From Sipunculus nudus (taxonomy: Eukaryota > Annelida > Sipuncula > Golfingiida > Sipunculidae), in the NCBI GenBank assembly GCA_026874595.1, contig CM049314.1, positions 26,611,729 through 26,675,728 on the forward strand: a stretch of 64,000 bases of DNA, written 5' to 3'. The notes beneath the pieces were generated by a model, which was not told the origin of the DNA, searched no databases, and worked only from the letters and a program-made list of their open reading frames with translations. The stretch's first letter is position 1. Every line of letters starts with the position of its first letter. Position numbers and translations under genes: made by a program. Below, in pieces: positions 48,990 to 61,141 of the stretch.

Positions 48990-51390
48990 GTGGTGACGTC
49001 ACATGAATACTGTACAGGCTGTGCACAACAAAGGCATGCAGAGTCGGTTTACATCTGAATGATAACATCCGGTAACCGTTAAGGGAGTACACACTTTGAA
49101 GAGAAGTTCTTTGTCAAGCTGCTCAAGCAGAAGGGGATTGTAAAGCTAAAAATTGTCTCATTGGTGAGTAATCTTGCATTATTTAAGTTATTTTTGCATA
49201 GTAAACCAGTGATTGCATAAAGATGACTTCACCTATCTTGGTTTGCCCTGAAAAAAAACAGAATTTGTGTGTTTCAAGATAACATTTCCTATTTGGTGGC
49301 CAATTTTTACAAAATAACATATTTTTGACAAAAAGCTGATGCTGTTGCCCCTATATAGTGACATTGTGCATGTTCTATGCACCAACAGGAAGTTAAGAAC
49401 ATCCTTTTCAGTGATGCTATTTGCAATTCGGTGTGAAAAAATCAAGAGTCAGCAGCAGGCCCCAAAGTTTACATATTGATGTAATTTCTTAATGTCCCCT
49501 ACCTGTGGAAGGGATGATCAGTTAGCCTACATAAAGCTTAATCAGCACACAAATGCTATGAGTACCACATACTACCATTTTATTTGTTGAACCTATGGCT
49601 ATTGACCATGTTATTATTTAGCTGAACTCTGGGTCATGAAAAAAAAGCTGCTACAAGGTAAAGATGTTCCTTTTCATTTTCCAAATTGACTTGAATTTTT
49701 TGTCTTGCTGGAGTGCCAAAAAGTTATAATATGGTTAAAAATTGTTAATAATACAATTTTCATAAGTTTTTCTTTCAGGCAAAGTAAACATTAAACACTG
49801 TTGGTCATTGCTGAATTTACAGCCACTGTCTCAATTTTGGTGAATGCTTTTTTTTTATAAAATTGAAGAGAGGTTTGCTGTACTCAACCAAAACATTTCA
49901 ACTAATCTAAAAAATTAATCAAATATTTTTTACTATTGGAGTCTTTCACACAAAAACTCCTAAATTAAGCTTTAATTTCATAATATGCCCTTCTATATGT
50001 CATTTACATATACTGTAAACACCAATTTATTAACAATTTGATACATAACACAGTATCAAGAACACCCTTTTAAAGGTCATGAGCACTTTAACTTTAATGG
50101 GCCTGGTCCTCTGACATTCATTTGAGGTTTCTTCTGACATACTAGTATTCACTTTCATTACAAAAGAAAAAGCATAATAATTTGGGAATTTGTTTCACTA
50201 AGGATCAGATGATTTCATTAGGTACTATTTTGATTCCCAAAGAGAAATAAAATCTGGTTCAATTTAAAGGTTAATCAAAAGTGCATTTTTAGTCTACCTT
50301 GAATGATTTCTTTTTATATGTACATGTAGTAGTGCCATTTCACCATAAAAGATCAAGAAGTCATTTTGAACATCATTGATGTACTGTTTTAGTAATATTA
50401 TTGATGTGAGGCCCTTTTTTAGTCCATTTGTCTACTTAAATGTTAAAATATGCAAGACTCCATGTTCTTAATTATTTATTTCCAACAACCTTTGTTTCTA
50501 TGATTTGTAATGGTTTCTTTACTTTTCCAGTATGAAGAAATGGTGCAGAAAGTAAAAGGAGAGCCCAGATATCTCCAGCCCTTGCAAGAATTGTCTGGTA
50601 AGCATATTCAGTTAATCATATAAAGTAACATTTAAATCTTTTAGCAAATGGGAAATGTTATGAATTGTAAGTTTTTTTTTATCAAATAGCTGGAACTTAC
50701 CATATTTGAAGTGCAAATTTGGTGGTTAACATTTATTGTGCATATGGGATATTAATATATTATTATAAACTGTTTACATGTTAAAATTGTTTCAACTGAG
50801 TAACCTACTTTCTGAACCTATGAGCATCTTTAGGCCACAGTGTCTGTCCTGTGACCAGTATATTTGATAATCTGTAATGTTTGTATATACTCTGTATAAC
50901 TGGAAAACTCTTCCTGTGTTAGTAATTGAGAAGTCCAACTGTATTTACTTATAATCCTAAATGTTAAACAGGCATATTTTCAGAACATTGAAAACCCCTA
51001 TATAGAGAGCAGATGTACTTTCAGTGAAATGAATTCTTTTCCTTTTTTGACTTGTGTGTTGCCTCCAGATAAGGTAAACTACTATAAATGTTAAGAAAAG
51101 CAATACTAAGCATCAATGTCAAAAGATATTCTTTAAACTTATTTAATAAGATAATTAATGTAAGCAATAATGACTATATGTGTATACTTAGACTGGTAAC
51201 ATTTGTTTTTGCAGGTCAAACAGGAGGGGACTGAAAAGGATTTAGAGTGTGGCAAGGGTGTATATTTCCTTCCAGCCTTCATTCTCTAAAAGGACAACAC
51301 TCTCAAATCTGACTGAACCAGGGAGTTTTAAAAATCTTATGAAAATATTATTTTCAGTTTACAAATGTGTAAATAAACATTAATTTTGGC
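48990..51390 (+). ncRNA. Candidate small spliced transcript carried by the TA-flanked element
   Basis: Exon 1 would end at a strong donor TTG|GTGAGT (49,163). Exon 2 is 50,531-50,597 (acceptor ACTTTTCCAG, donor CTG|GTAAGC). Exon 3 starts at 51,215 (acceptor TTTTTGCAG), with AATAAA at 51,372-51,377. An open frame runs through all three (FEEKFFVKLLKQKG..., then YEEMVQKVKGEPRYLQPL, ending GGD at TGA 51,232-51,234). It has no upstream ATG; the first in-frame ATG (50,540) would give only 25 residues. It may be a captured host gene fragment or a long non-coding RNA. Confidence 0.4.
48994..49001. promoter_or_regulatory. Perfect CRE palindrome TGACGTCA
   Basis: It lies in a short GC-richer stretch ~160 bp before the exon-1 donor of the candidate transcript, so it could be part of its promoter. 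A poly-C tract sits ~80 bp upstream (48,899-48,919). Confidence 0.35.
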
Positions 51391-51656
51391 TCTTGTGTTT
51401 TCTTACTTTTATGTTTTATGTTTTTGCGTCCATATGACTGTGTGAAGTTGATGACCCCCAGTGTGACTGCAGGCCAGCATTGATTTCAAGGAATTGCACA
51501 GTGCAGGAAGCTCACCACACACACACAAACCTTAATTTCTATCATCTACCGTAATTCCTTGTGGAATAAAGAAAAGAGTAAACACCTTTCAAAACAGAAC
51601 ATACAACAGACAGTAACTGAGCTATTGACAAACAGTACAGAAGGTGCATACACTGA

Positions 51657-52030
51657 CTTATATGTGAGTTATATGTCACTTATAAGGGACATATATGGCA
51701 CTTATAAGGCTCATATATGTCACATATATGGGAGTTATAAGGCACATATATGTGAGTTATAAGGCACATATATGGGACATATATGGGAGTTATAAGGGAC
51801 ATATATGGGACATATATGGGAGTTATAGGGGACCTATATGTGGAAGCCTTATAAGTGACATATAAGGCCCATATATGTGACATATAAGGCTCCTACCTAA
51901 TTTGCATATAAAATCCATATACCGGACATATATGTGACATATATGGGAGTTATAAGGTTGGATATAAGGGACATATATGGCACATATATGTGCCTTATAT
52001 GTGCCATATAACTTTCACATATATGGCACT
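51657..52030. repeat. Right subterminal repeat block of the TA-flanked element
   Basis: Some fifteen short units alternating 'ggacatatatgggagttata' and 'ggcacatatatgtgagtta' forms, each a near-palindrome around ATATAT or TTATAA. The translated frames across it are repeat artefacts. Confidence 0.85.
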
Positions 52031-52041
52031 TATAAAAATTT

Positions 52042-52966
52042 TTGGTAAGGGTAGTCATTATGATTAAGCAGTTTATTAGTAAATATAAATACCTAACAGT
52101 AGATCAGTCATTCTTTCTGTTTGATAGAATGGTTGTGCCAATCTTGTGTTATGGTAGTGAATTATGGGGACATGAAAACTGTGACAATATTGAATCAATA
52201 CAAACTAAATTCTGCAAATATATTCTCAAGATAAATTCTTCATCACCAACTGCTGCGGCACTTGGTGAATGTGGACGGCGGCCATTAAAAATTAATTATT
52301 TATTGAGATCTATGTATAACATATTGAACAAAATTATTAAGAATGACACAAAATAGATACCCAAAACAGTTATATGTAAGATTATATCATCTTGATGAAT
52401 TAGGGAGAAAAACGTGGGCAACAAAAATTAAAAATGTACTGTTTTCACTTGGATTTTGTTATGTTTGGATACATCAAGATGTAGGAGATACAAAATTGTT
52501 TCTCTTTGAGTTACAGCAGAGACTCAAAGACATATGTTTACAAGAATGGATAAGTAACATTTCAAATAACAGGCGTTTGGAAACATACTCTGTATTTAAA
52601 TCACTTCTTTCTGTCGAAATGTATTTGAATGTTGTTAGAAATAATAGTCACAAGATTAGTTTAGCTAGGTTAAGATGCTCTTCACATAATTTACAAATTG
52701 AGAAAGGAAGACATGAAAGTATACACTGGACACAAAGAATCTGTAATTATTGTTTGAAACTTGGAGAATCTATAGTAGAAAATGAATATCATTTCATAAT
52801 GAAATGTCCTTTATACAATGAACTGAGAGATATTTACCTTTCTAAATTTGGCAGATTTTCTTTTATATCTCTTATGTCAAGTAAAAATACTGATGTTATT
52901 AATAGTTTAGCAGCATTTGTACACTATGCCTTCAAAAAGAGAAATAATTCATTAGTTAATAACTAA
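52042..52966 (+). pseudogene. LINE C-terminal region after the insertion
   Basis: Two overlapping frames (52,042-52,356 and 52,343-52,966) with a frameshift near 52,350. The first has VVPILCYGSELWG and IQTKFCKYILKI, the post-RT segment of many invertebrate LINEs. The second ends with ARLRCSSHNLQIEKGRH and a Cys-Cys-His-Cys cluster, CNYCLKLGE...EYHFIMKCP, a known C-terminal zinc-binding motif of this LINE group. 3' UTR follows from 52,967. Confidence 0.87.
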
Positions 52967-53918
52967 ATTAAACAGATTATCCATATGAAATAGTTGAACG
53001 GTCACTTGTTTACTCTGGTTATAAATATTAATATATGAATAAAACTATGTAAATTTTGATCAAGTAAAAATAATATATATATAATGTGTGTATATATATG
53101 TATGTATGTGTATTATATATATATATATGGATAAAAACAATTGAGATACAATACTATTTGGTACTACTTGGCCCCCTTTGCAAGTTTATCATGCGGACCA
53201 TCTGCAGGAGGCTGTGAACGAATCCTTGGGTAGCTGAGTAGTACAATTTTTAGATATTATTATATATGCATATTAAAATTTAAGTAAATTGTCCACATTA
53301 AAAGAGTTCAGTATGTAAAGTTTTATTTAAAATTGTATTAATATAGATATATTTGTATTTATAAAATATATTTTATGATTACATATGGCTTATATGTAGC
53401 TATGCATGTATATGTATTGAGAATATGTGTATACACATGCATATCTGTGTAATTATTAACTTTTCATATTTATTAATCTTATGAGAACTGTATATTTATG
53501 TATATTTATATATATGGTTGAAATGACCTCTACATGATGATATTTTTTTTTTTTTTTGTTAATATTTTGGAATGCATATATCATATATTATCATTTGTTT
53601 ATTATTTCATTTCTTTTATCTTTGTGATGTTGTCTTTCAAGTTTGAAAACTTTGTCTATTTTGTTTTTCTACATGTATATGCACATATGGAACTATGGGC
53701 CTGAGGCCTTACATTTCTGAATAAAATATTCATTCAAGGCATTCATTCAATATTCATATCAATAAAAAACACTTATGATAATCAGGTACATAATAGGGAC
53801 AAAAGCTAATGATTAATACTCTTTTTAATTAGCTGAGATACTTCCTCTCCTGTTATGCATAAGTACTGCATATTTAGATATGTGAATTACATGTCTTAGA
53901 ATTGCTCTTTTGTTCCAG

Positions 53919-54076
53919 GTTGTGAAGACTTTAAAGTAACAGGGGCTGCAGGGGTACTAGACGCTAGTATTACTGCTTCTACTGAACAAGCGGGTCATGA
54001 AGCACCCAAAGCCAGGATTACAGGGTCCAGTTCTGTAGGGTGGACACCCTCTGACACTAACAATGCTTACTTACAG
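53919..54076 (+). CDS. Exon 4: start of F5/8C (discoidin) domain
   Basis: Acceptor TTTTGTTCCAG, donor CAG|GTAATT; phase 1 in, phase 0 out, 158 bp. The translation begins GCEDFKVTGAAGVLDASITA, continues GHEAPKARITGSS, and ends WTPSDTNNAYLQ. This is the conserved first half of coagulation factor 5/8 type C domains: opening Cys, the ITAS strand, the ARI-GSS segment and the W-P loop. Such domains bind lipid head groups or glycans at the cell surface. Confidence 0.9.
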
Positions 54077-54882
54077 GTAATTTGTGAACAGTGTAGACCT
54101 CCACAGTGAGGAATGCTCTGAGTAATACTAATACTAAGACACAACTCGGACACACAGTTTCACAGAGTTTAATCGTCTCATTTAATGGGTGCAACATGTG
54201 GCTTAGATGATATATTTGAAGTGACCCTAAAGAGTCAGATATAGCATAAGCAAAACCAGAAAAATCCTATGTACAGTGGTCCAGACAAGGATGAGTAACT
54301 TACTGAAAGATTTATGATATTCATCGTATCGGATATATAAAAAGGGTGCTAGAGTTAAGTAACTACACAGGTATCCACATGGAGAATGGATGGTATTTCC
54401 AGCAGCATGTTACAATGTAATTCTTCTGTTGAATGACAATCTATAGCTTGTCAGTTCACAAAGTATCTCACAATAATACTGGCATAAATAAACATTTTGG
54501 ACTGTTTGTGGACTGGTTCCTTTGTCAGATTCATTGGACAAAGCCTAAGCGAACATTATATAAAGCTGCCTGAATGCTGACCCAAAGCAATACAAGATAG
54601 GGATACAAGTCTATAGGACCTAGTCATTATGATAAAATTTCTTCCATAAAGTGTAAAATAAAACATAAATATAAAATTCTGGGCATGGGGAAATACTTTC
54701 TGGAGATCGAGTGAGTTCTGGGTGCTGCCTGCCCAATGGGCAAGTAAAACCTGGAGATTTTTTCCAAGCCCAGGTGGTATAAGACATAAACTAAGACATA
54801 GAAAAAGGTGTAGAATTATGGTAACACCTCTGCCAGTTGGTAGTTTGTAATAAATAATGTTACTTAAAATTTTCACCCACAG

Positions 54883-55038
54883 GTTGTGTTTACTGACAAA
54901 ACAAAGGTGACAGGAATAATCACAGAGTCTGGGGTTGCAGACCTTACATATGGTGTGGTCACAGAGTATGAGATACAGTGCAGATACTTATCTGGGGGAT
55001 CATACACTGGATACAAAGAGCTTTTCAACACAAAAAGA
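54883..55038 (+). CDS. Exon 5: middle of F5/8C domain
   Basis: Acceptor TTCACCCACAG, likely donor AGA|GTAGGT; phase 0 both sides, 156 bp. It reads VVFTDKTKVTGIITESGVAD and then VVTEYEIQCRYLSGGSYTGY, matching the L-V-D-F / V-T-G-I-x-T-Q-G / V-x-x-Y strands of F5/8C domains. Continuing past the donor adds only ~13 codons before a stop. Confidence 0.87.
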
Positions 55039-56392
55039 GTAGGTGTTATTTTGGAAAATTCTAATTCTGAATTCTAAATCAACCTGACAAATACGGACAC
55101 TGGTCTGGAATGGCAGGTTGATTGTCAGCCCGCGAGGTCCGCTAAATTCTTTGGTCTATTTTTGGCGACAAAATCAAGGTCCACAAGTCTTTTCCTTTCA
55201 AAACGTTATATTGGCTTATTTCTTTTTGCATATGTCACGGTTTGTTGTTCTCACACTTCCTACTAAGCGCAGGCTGGGAGGGCCAGTGACCGATTATCAC
55301 AGTGATTTTTCACAATGACGATGTCGGGGCCAGGGTTTCTTGTATCAGTGATCATCACGCAATTAATTAATGCAAACAAGGCCTTTTTTATGTGAAGTCC
55401 AGAATTACTGAAAGGATTACAGTCTTGGTGAGTAAAACTGATAATCCTTGTCAAATAAAGTTGTTATGCTGCACTGATTGTTTGTTGTTTACGCCATTTA
55501 CGGTTAGCTTATGACAAGTAATGTTATCTCCATGGATATTCATACTTAGTTTGACACATTTTAATTATAATGTTTATTCTTTTTTAGGAAGTTATACACA
55601 TATATGTGATTTTATATGTTGTAATAAAAGTCCTGTTTTCCAGTTCATAGTTCATAGTCGTTCTTTTATTATAAACTTTTACACTTTTAAACATATATAT
55701 ATAGTTATAACTTTTTTTCTTAAATGTATGTTTTCTCAATGACACTTAAATACAAACCTGCCTAATAAGGACACCTGGCTTTTAAGGAAAAATAAGTCAT
55801 TTCATTGACTGTCCGGATTTGACAGGTTTTACAGTATAATAAAAAAGTTCTGCTGTCCATTTTTCAGTCACTGGGTTGTCTTCTAAGTGCTTTTACTTTA
55901 TAAACTGTGTCTGTCAGAGATATATTGACAATATGGTTGTGAGTTCATGAACATGTTCATGTGCATTGTTTAAGAAAAAAATTTAATTTGGTTACACTAA
56001 CAGGCATTGTTAAGAAAAATTTAATTTGGTTACACTAACAGGGGCACAGGTTTGAGGCAAAGGCTGACAACAATGGTGACAAGTGCCTTCCCACACTCAG
56101 ACTGTTCATGTTAATTTTATTGACTGATAAAATGTTAAATTTGTCATTATTTGCAATATATTCGGTAAACATCAGTGAAAGCAAACAACAAAGATAACTC
56201 CAACTGGTAATTTTTGTTGGATATTTTTTTTCCATGTACCATGCCATCAGATTTTGGAGAAAAAAAAATTGAACTCTGAAGGGATATCACCCTCCCACAC
56301 ACACACACACCCAAAAGATATGTGAATAAATTAACACAAGCAGAGATGTATGTAACAATTTTTTTATAATATTTTGTAACATTTCCCTCCAG
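55039..56392. other. Intron 5, no further gene
   Basis: AT-rich. A direct 30-bp-scale duplication ('aatttaatttggttacacta' at ~55,980 and ~56,018) and a short (CA)n at ~56,296-56,312 are present; nothing else recognised. Confidence 0.6.
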
Positions 56393-56534
56393 ACTTTCTT
56401 GGCGCCCCCTGAACCAATGCTGACCTCCGTGCAGATGCTTGATTACCCAATACATGTGTATGGTCTGAGGATATACCCCAAAGTATGGACCAAAACCAAC
56501 TACAGACTGAAGTTTGAAGTACTAGGATGTCAAG
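56393..56534 (+). CDS. Exon 6: end of F5/8C domain
   Basis: Acceptor CCCTCCAG, donor CAAG|GTAAAG; phase 0 in, phase 1 out, 142 bp. It ends with YGLRIYPKVWTK and YRLKFEVLGC, the R-I-x-P and L-R-x-E-x-x-G-C closing motif of discoidin domains, which pairs with the first Cys in exon 4. The domain is therefore complete over exons 4-6, about 150 residues. Confidence 0.9.
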
Positions 56535-57548
56535 GTAAAGTAACATGTACCAAAACCAGAAATGAACTGGAGAACTTTATAAAGTATATGACTCACTGTC
56601 TGTATGATTTGTTCTGTAAGACTGAATTGACTAGCTTGTGTTTATAACATGGTTTCTTCATACGGTAAATTGAACAAATGTAATAAATACCAATACTAAA
56701 AAAAATGATAACAGCATTCAGTGACCTTTACACTGAGTTCTCCTCCCAAATATAATCCACTATTCTTTCCTTGCTTAAAGACCTCCTTAGATAGATAGAT
56801 AGATATATTTTATTCACAATACAAACACATGCAGATCACAATAAAATGGATTAATATAAATAAATGTAACTATCAAAATTATATTCATGAAATCTGCAAG
56901 TGTTAAAAAGCCATGAAAAAGGAGCACTAAAAAGTAACCTTTCATTTTGTGATGTATATTAGTTTCAGTAGCCTCTCCTTTATTAGAACATTCTTCCAGG
57001 ACCTTTGCAAGGAAAGATGTACAAATAGACAACAAAATGATCCTTTATCCAGGTCTGGACATATCCATCCACTCCAGATTTCAATGAACTAAAATCATTG
57101 TTCAGGAAACAGTTTACTCTGTAATTCTAGTCGTCAGTTATTGAAATCCTTCCCAAACCTTTTTAAATATCTTAAAATTTTAAATTTAGAAACTGAAAGA
57201 CATAATTTATGGAAGGATGAAATGGGTAAAATATAACCTCATTTCAACTTTGGTGATAGAAGTAATATCAGATTAATATATGTGGGCCATGTCAAGGCTT
57301 CTGCATGGGGACAATATAGTGCACTGCTGTAATGATCACTTGCTGTGTTCCGGTATAATCATCCAGTATTGCAGGTTTTTGTCAAATGAAATGTAAATTA
57401 AGCCAGATGCTCCAAACTGAACTTTGTGGAGAAAAAAAAAAGGTTTTAATGTATATCATTTGAAAAAAAAAAAACAGAATATGAAAGACCTGACCTCACA
57501 TTGCCAGTCATTGCCAGACTAGATGGCGCATGTGAGGTTTGAAAGGTC

Positions 57549-57764
57549 TGTTTATAGATATTCCCTCAGATGTTCACCCAGAACGAACTCTCTTCAGGAA
57601 TTGTTTTAAATGACAAGGTCTATTTATAGGTAAATATTCCCTCTGATGTTCAACCAGAAGCAAGTCTCTTCAGAAATATTTCCATGGCAAGGTCCATTTA
57701 TAGGTATTCCCTCTGATGTTCAACCAGAAGCAAGTGTCTTCAGGAATATTTCCATGACAAGGCT
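57549..57764. repeat. Three-copy minisatellite in intron 6 (~70-76 bp)
   Basis: The phrase 'ttccctctgatgttcaacca' recurs at 57,561, 57,637 and 57,707 with its surroundings ('gcaagtctcttcaggaatat'). Confidence 0.85.
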
Positions 57765-57862
57765 GAATCTGCTGTAATTCCTCATGCCTATAAAGGCCTG
57801 TATTCAGGTTGGTTGTTTGTTCTTGTATCTGCATTGATCTTTCTCAATGACTCTTTGTGTAG

Positions 57863-58014
57863 AATCTGCAGTTCCACTTGCTGAGAGGAGAAAAGCAGGG
57901 ACAGGTTCATCTCCTACAGATCCTTCATCAACTGATCACAGGAGGATTTATGATAATCTTGATCCGACCATCTCCTTTTATCCATATGAAATGACAACCA
58001 ATTTCTTCTTCAAG
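57863..58014 (+). CDS. Exon 7: linker of unrecognised segment
   Basis: Acceptor TTTGTGTAG, donor CAAG|GTAGTG; phase 1 in, phase 0 out, 152 bp. It begins ESAVPLAERRKAGTGSSPTD, a Ser/Thr/Pro-rich stretch suggesting an exposed linker, and ends TISFYPYEMTTNFFFK, where a folded part may start. No family recognised. Phase agreement with exons 6 and 8 is the main support. Confidence 0.72.
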
Positions 58015-58829
58015 GTAGTGAGGAGTTTTTTATATGATTTTTGTTTGTAATTTTCATCTTCAAAAGTATCTTATTACAATTAATAACTTGCATGTTAAAT
58101 AAAGCCTTCTTCTGCATGATGAAGGGTTTCATTTTTTAATATTACAGGTATCTGTGACCATGAAAACATTTCTCTGACAAGGTATTAAAGGTGTTGTTAT
58201 CAATATTTTCATTTTTAGTTATCATCTCTAAAGGAGTGATAACTAATACCTGGTGTCGTCCCAGTTATTCCCTTATGGGGGGTCATTATTCATTCTTGTT
58301 AAGATGGAGCTCTGTTGTTTTAATGAGTCTACCAGTCATTGTATGATCCATATAGATTTTAGCTCAGATCTCCTTCTGCAGAATACAATGACACAAGGGC
58401 CCTGGGTCCTGCATGTAAGGTTTTCCCTTCAGAGACTTTTAAATATGATTGTTTGGAGATCAACTTTTTTCCATAAATTATTTTTTTTTAAATAAGGGGA
58501 AAAGTGTCTTTACATTTTTGCCAGTGAAGGACGAAAATGCAAGAGTTTGGTTGAGAGTACTCACCTGTGGACTTGTATTTCTTAGTGTGTGCTGACAAGT
58601 CCATTGAATAATGCCCAGTGGCCCTCACCTTTGTTTCATACCTAGCTTGGGAATACAGTTATATTCAAAAATGACATTGGGATGAATAAAAGATGCACAT
58701 GTGTAATAAGAAATGAAGGTCAAAATACAGATTTCCATATTCATTTAAAAAAAAAATATGAAGACAATAAATTTCTCATATGTGTATAAGTTTTAGCTGT
58801 ATGCTGCTATGTGGCATTTTTCCTCACAG

Positions 58830-59009
58830 TGGTCAATTGCCATGGCTTATCTAGCCTGCTTTCCTAGGGACACATTTATTGACAAGTGTCTTTATAAATT
58901 CCAGATTGAGCGAAACGTTGGAGCAGATGTAATAATGAAGGCCTTCTTGGTTCGTAGATACCCAACAAAAACAGCAGCTACAGGTCTTAAAGTCATGGAA
59001 AAGGATATG
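58830..59009 (+). CDS. Exon 8: unrecognised domain, part 1
   Basis: Acceptor TTCCTCACAG, donor ATG|GTGAGT (strong); phase 0 both sides, exactly 60 codons. It starts WSIAMAYLACFPRDTFIDKC and includes VGADVIMKAFLVRRYPTK. Two Cys. No domain named. The clean borders and open frame make it a confident exon. Confidence 0.75.
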
Positions 59010-59142
59010 GTGAGTTAAAGATATGCAATATCTGCATACTGGTAGTTTGTTCCATTTGTTAATTTTTTGAATTGTAACAACTATAAACAGAGTTTACAAG
59101 CTTTATATTGATAATCAGGGGGTAAGGGTACTTGTAATTGTA

Positions 59143-60865
59143 TCCGCCAAAACGAACTTTTGCGGATACTATGTTTTTGACCGGGTTCTGCCGCCGCCGC
59201 CGCCGCGTTCATTTCCAGAGAACTCCTCTGAGACTACTGGACAGATTTTTCCGAAACTTACACAAATTATAGGGTCACATGTGAACTGGTGCCTAACCAA
59301 GTGACCTTGACTTCTGACCTTTCATCTCTGACCAGCGTCCGTTTGTGCATCTGTTTCCACACATAAACCCATATATCTCAGGAACCGTTTGACCAATCCG
59401 GAAAAAAATTTTACACAAATGTAGCCCTGGGATAGCTTTATAACATTCACAACAAAAGGTGGCGCCACCTGCAACCATGTTTGCACAGTGTCAATCTGTT
59501 CATCTGCCTAGGGTTAAAATCACTCATATCTCTGCAGTGGTTTGACTAATTCACCTAAAATTTGGCATGCATATACATCCTAGATAGCTTTCTTGATTTT
59601 ATGACAGGTGGCGCCACCTACATTCACGTTAACGCTCCACACATAAACCCATATATCTCGGGAACCCTTTGACCGATCCGGAAAAAAATTTTACACAAAT
59701 GTAGCCCTGGGATAGCTTTATAACATACACAACAAAAGGTGGCACCACCTGCAACCATGTTTGCACAGTGTCCATTTGTTCATCTGCCTGGGGTTAAAAT
59801 CACTCATATATCTGCAGTGGTTTGACTAATTCACCTAAAAATTGGCATGCATATACATCCTAGATAGCTTTCTTGATTTTATGACAGGTGGGGCCACCTA
59901 CATTCACGTTAACGCTCCACACATAAACCCATATATCTCGGAACCCTTTGACCAATCCAGAAAAAAATTTTACACAAATGTAGCCCTGGGATAGCTTTAT
60001 AACATACACAACAAAAGGTGGCACCACCTGCAACCATGTTTGCACAGTGTCCATTTGTTCATCTGCCTGGGGTTAAAATCACTCATATATCTGCAGTGGT
60101 TTGACTCATTCACCTAAAAATTGGCATGCATATACATCCTAGATAGCTTTCTTGATTTTATGACAGGTGGCGCCACCTACATTCACGTTAACGCTCCACA
60201 CATAAACCCATATATCTCAGGAACCGTTTGACCGATCCGGAAAAAAAATTTACACAAATGTAGCCCACGGATAGCTTTATAACATACACAACAAAAGGTG
60301 GCGCCACCTGCAACCATGTTTGCACAGTGTCCATTTGTTAATCTGCCTGGGGTTAAAATCACTCATATCTCTGCAGTGGTTTGACTAATTCACCTAAAAT
60401 TCGGCATGTGTATACATCCTAGATAGCTTTCTTGATTTTCTGATAGATGGCGCCACCAACATTCACGTTAACACTGCAGACATCCAAGCTCATATCTCGG
60501 GAACCGTTTGACCAATCAGGAAAAAAATTTTACACAAATGTAGCCCTTGGATAGTTTTATAACATGAACAAAAATGGTGGCGCCACCTGCAGCCATTTTT
60601 GCACAGCGTCCATCTGTTTGTCTGCTGTGGGATAAAATCACTCATATCTCTGCAGTGGTTTGACTTTTCCACATGAAATTTTGCATGTGTATATATCTTG
60701 GATAGTTTCTTGTTCAAATAACAGGTGGCGCCACCTACAATCATGTTTATGTGGCAGAGATCCATTCTAATATTTAACACATGTAACTCTATATCCCCTT
60801 GCCACTCAATCCATGCCTCACTTCACCCGTCCTTCTCTGATTTTGGCGGACTACCCGTATTCTAG
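59143..60865 (+). mobile_element. Complete family A Helitron in intron 8
   Basis: Reads A|TCCGCCAAAACG at the left with a CGCAAAAG-type hairpin, then a CCGCCGCCGCC stretch, ~280-bp dimeric core units with ten GGTGGCGCCACC-type palindromes (59,458 to ~60,724), and the 3' end TTTTGGCGGA, the inverse of the 5' start, then GTATTCTAG|T. These are Helitron 5' TC and 3' CTAG ends with insertion between A and T. 1,723 bp, no coding capacity: a non-autonomous, apparently full-length copy that defines the family. Confidence 0.8.
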
Positions 60866-61141
60866 TTTTTTCATTGACTTTATATAGGAGTAACAGGTTT
60901 TGTGTGTGATAATATTTGACATGTTATATATGTTTTCAGATTGTTATAATACCCGGCTTGCCCTTATTCTACTGATATAGACAAAACAGGAAGGATTTAA
61001 TTTTAATTATTTGGCATTTCACTCTTGTTCCTCATATCTGTAAAGCTAGGTTTCATAATCCATACAAACTGGTTTGTATTATACATTTTACTCTTAGTTT
61101 AAACAATTTATAAGTACAAAATGTTACATTGTCTGTTGCAG

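Larger units (their letters stand above)
47896..52051. mobile_element. 4,156-bp inverted-repeat DNA element inserted at TA inside the LINE
   Basis: The ends are CCCTTACCAAAA (47,896-47,907) and its exact reverse complement (52,040-52,051), flanked by TA (47,894-47,895 and 52,052-52,053). Removing the element and one TA rejoins the LINE frame. Subterminal blocks (47,925-48,230 and 51,657-52,030) are packed with ~22-bp repeats of 'ggacatatatgggagttata' type. No transposase frame is seen, so it is non-autonomous. TA duplication suggests Tc1/mariner-type mobilisation, but the TIR does not identify a family. Confidence 0.85.
45940..53752 (+). mobile_element. 5'-truncated non-LTR retrotransposon (LINE) in intron 3, split by another element
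   Basis: It carries the C-terminal part of an apurinic-type endonuclease, a reverse transcriptase and a Cys-rich C-terminal region, then ~780 bp of 3' UTR ending AATAAAATATTCATTCA, a short repeat tail. The RT and tail fit the Jockey/CR1/L2/I group; clade not resolved. A 4,156-bp element (47,896-52,051) interrupts it. Two frameshifts (near 46,620 and 52,350) show it is dead. Same strand as the host gene. Confidence 0.88.

Noticed and set aside
51680-51883. Minus-strand frame of repeated 'YVPYMSLITPI' residues
   Set aside because: A translation of the subterminal 22-bp repeats of the TA-flanked element.
18427-53927. Several acceptor-like sites followed by TGAAGAC (18,429; 19,530; 22,131; 53,922) as possible duplicated exons
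   Set aside because: The reading frames differ and similarity stops after seven or eight bases, so it is probably coincidence.
56756-57035. Minus-strand frame after a GATA repeat
   Set aside because: AT-rich intron sequence next to a microsatellite, with no supporting motif.
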